From: Cacajao melanocephalus
Lineage: Eukaryota > Chordata > Mammalia > Primates > Pitheciidae
Reading direction: 5' to 3'
Length of the DNA: 64,000 nt
Assembly: GCA_963573385.1 (NCBI GenBank)
Contig: CAUYLG010039177.1
Location: 1 to 64,000, forward strand
Made by a program: the position numbers and the translations under genes. Below the pieces are notes generated by a model that saw only the letters and a program-made list of their open reading frames with translations, was not told the DNA's origin and did no database searches. This document shows, piece by piece, positions 62,956 through 64,000 of this stretch. The stretch's first letter is position 1. Each line of letters begins with the position of its first letter.

Positions 62956-64000
62956 GTGGCAGAATATCATGTGGTACCATTGGTTTATTCTACCTTCTTT
63001 TGAGTTGGCATCAGTGGCAAGTTATAAAACATACCTATCTGAAGTGGAGCAAATGTTAGTTATAATACATTTCCGGATTGTTACAACAATGGAGAGAAAG
63101 TGGAAATCCATGAAATAGGACCAAGAGTAGATTACCTTCTGATCTATTTCAACACCTTCTTTTCTGTCAGACCCACACACACTCCCTTCCTGGGAGTGTA
63201 AGGAAGACGAGTTGATAAGACTTGCACCAGAACAACCTCAGCGGATGTCCACTATAATGTCACTCATTAGTGTACTATTGGTTCATGCCTCTTACCCTTG
63301 GCTGCCTCTTGTTTTTTATTCAGTCATATTTGACCTCACCAAGACACAACCGTGTGTGGACTGCCCTAGGCCGGCACAGGCCCCACTGGAGAGCTGTTGC
63401 ATAAGGTGAACGGGCTGATGAACAGGTGTTTTTGGCATTAGGACGCTCTTAAACTCTCTCACCTAGTATAAAAGTTCAAGGTTCTCTTTCATTTCAAGAA
63501 GACCTGCAACTACAAGAAAGAGAACCCCAAGGTGGGCCTTGCTTGGATATAGAAGTCTTGGTGTTAAACCTAACTTCTCTAAGGAGTAAGACAACACTCT
63601 GGGGAAGGATTATCTATTGTTGTAGAACATTTTAGAATGTACCGTATTATTGCCTTACCTTTCCCCTTGACTGAAACATTTGGTCTCTTCTTAACAATAG
63701 TGAGGTGGAATGTAAAGAAATAGACTCCACACAAAAGCAGGTTCCAGGAGAACTGAAAGTAAGCCACAGATGAGCTGGAGAAGGCTGCTGAAAAGAACAC
63801 GGTGCACCAATTATCTGGCTTATCCAGGTGCTCTGCAGTCTGTCTAACCCGTTGAGCCTGTGTGTTATCTCCACGTGGCTTAATCCGTGAGGTCTTGCCA
63901 GAGGTTAACTTGCTTGTGTGTCCAAGAGGAGGACATTCCTTTCAGTGCAGTAGGAACTACTGTTGATCAAGCAGAGAGCGGCAGTTACTGAAGTGTCCCT
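62956..64000. other. Intergenic DNA downstream of DAB2
   Basis: No gene or repeat recognised. In human the next gene downstream is C9, several kb further, by memory; nothing of it is visible here. Confidence 0.5.

Overview
This window is primate nuclear DNA and carries one complete protein-coding gene, DAB2 (Disabled-2, DOC-2), on the + strand. Evidence for a primate: fifteen Alu copies or fragments, a solo THE1-type LTR, and a primate L1 5'UTR. The predicted DAB2 protein is 767 residues, against 770 for human DAB2 as I recall it, and differs from recalled human DAB2 at scattered sites. That suggests a non-human anthropoid (a monkey), but the species call is inference from memory, not an alignment.

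Layout. Bases 1 to about 486 are the 5' end of a minus-strand L1 that continues off the left edge; its 5'UTR head is present twice, 390 bases apart. From 487 to about 10,200 is upstream intergenic DNA with Alu, MIR and old L1 fragments. A GC- and CpG-rich promoter with a TATTTAAG box lies at about 10,230-10,780, followed by non-coding exon 1. Intron 1 is about 29.3 kb (10,773-40,067) and holds Alus, MIR and L2 pieces, a THE1 LTR, a 5S rRNA pseudogene and a striking 144-bp inverted repeat. Coding exons 2-14 run from 40,173 to 59,674. Every coding junction keeps frame and gives 767 codons plus stop. Exon 15 is 3'UTR, most likely 61,420 to about 62,950. The last 1 kb is intergenic.

Protein architecture: basic N-terminus with Ser24; PTB domain (exons 3-6, running into exon 7) with an RGD at 64-66; clathrin-type LVDLN at 236-240; DPF motifs at 293-295 and 298-300; five NPF motifs; a myosin VI-binding region; and a C-terminal proline-rich SH3-binding segment. 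Exon 10 (645 nt, phase 0) is the cassette whose skipping yields the short p67 form. DAB2 is a clathrin adaptor that links NPxY-tailed cargo to clathrin, AP-2, EH-domain proteins and myosin VI.

The best unusual signals are the long inverted repeat in intron 1, a 50-bp near-perfect palindrome in intron 4, a decayed duplicate of exon 9, a GC-AG intron after exon 6, a frame-compatible candidate alternative terminal exon in intron 11, and a template-switch-like inverted insertion inside an Alu. I found no dramatic new gene system; the interest lies in DNA structure and exon evolution inside a known gene.
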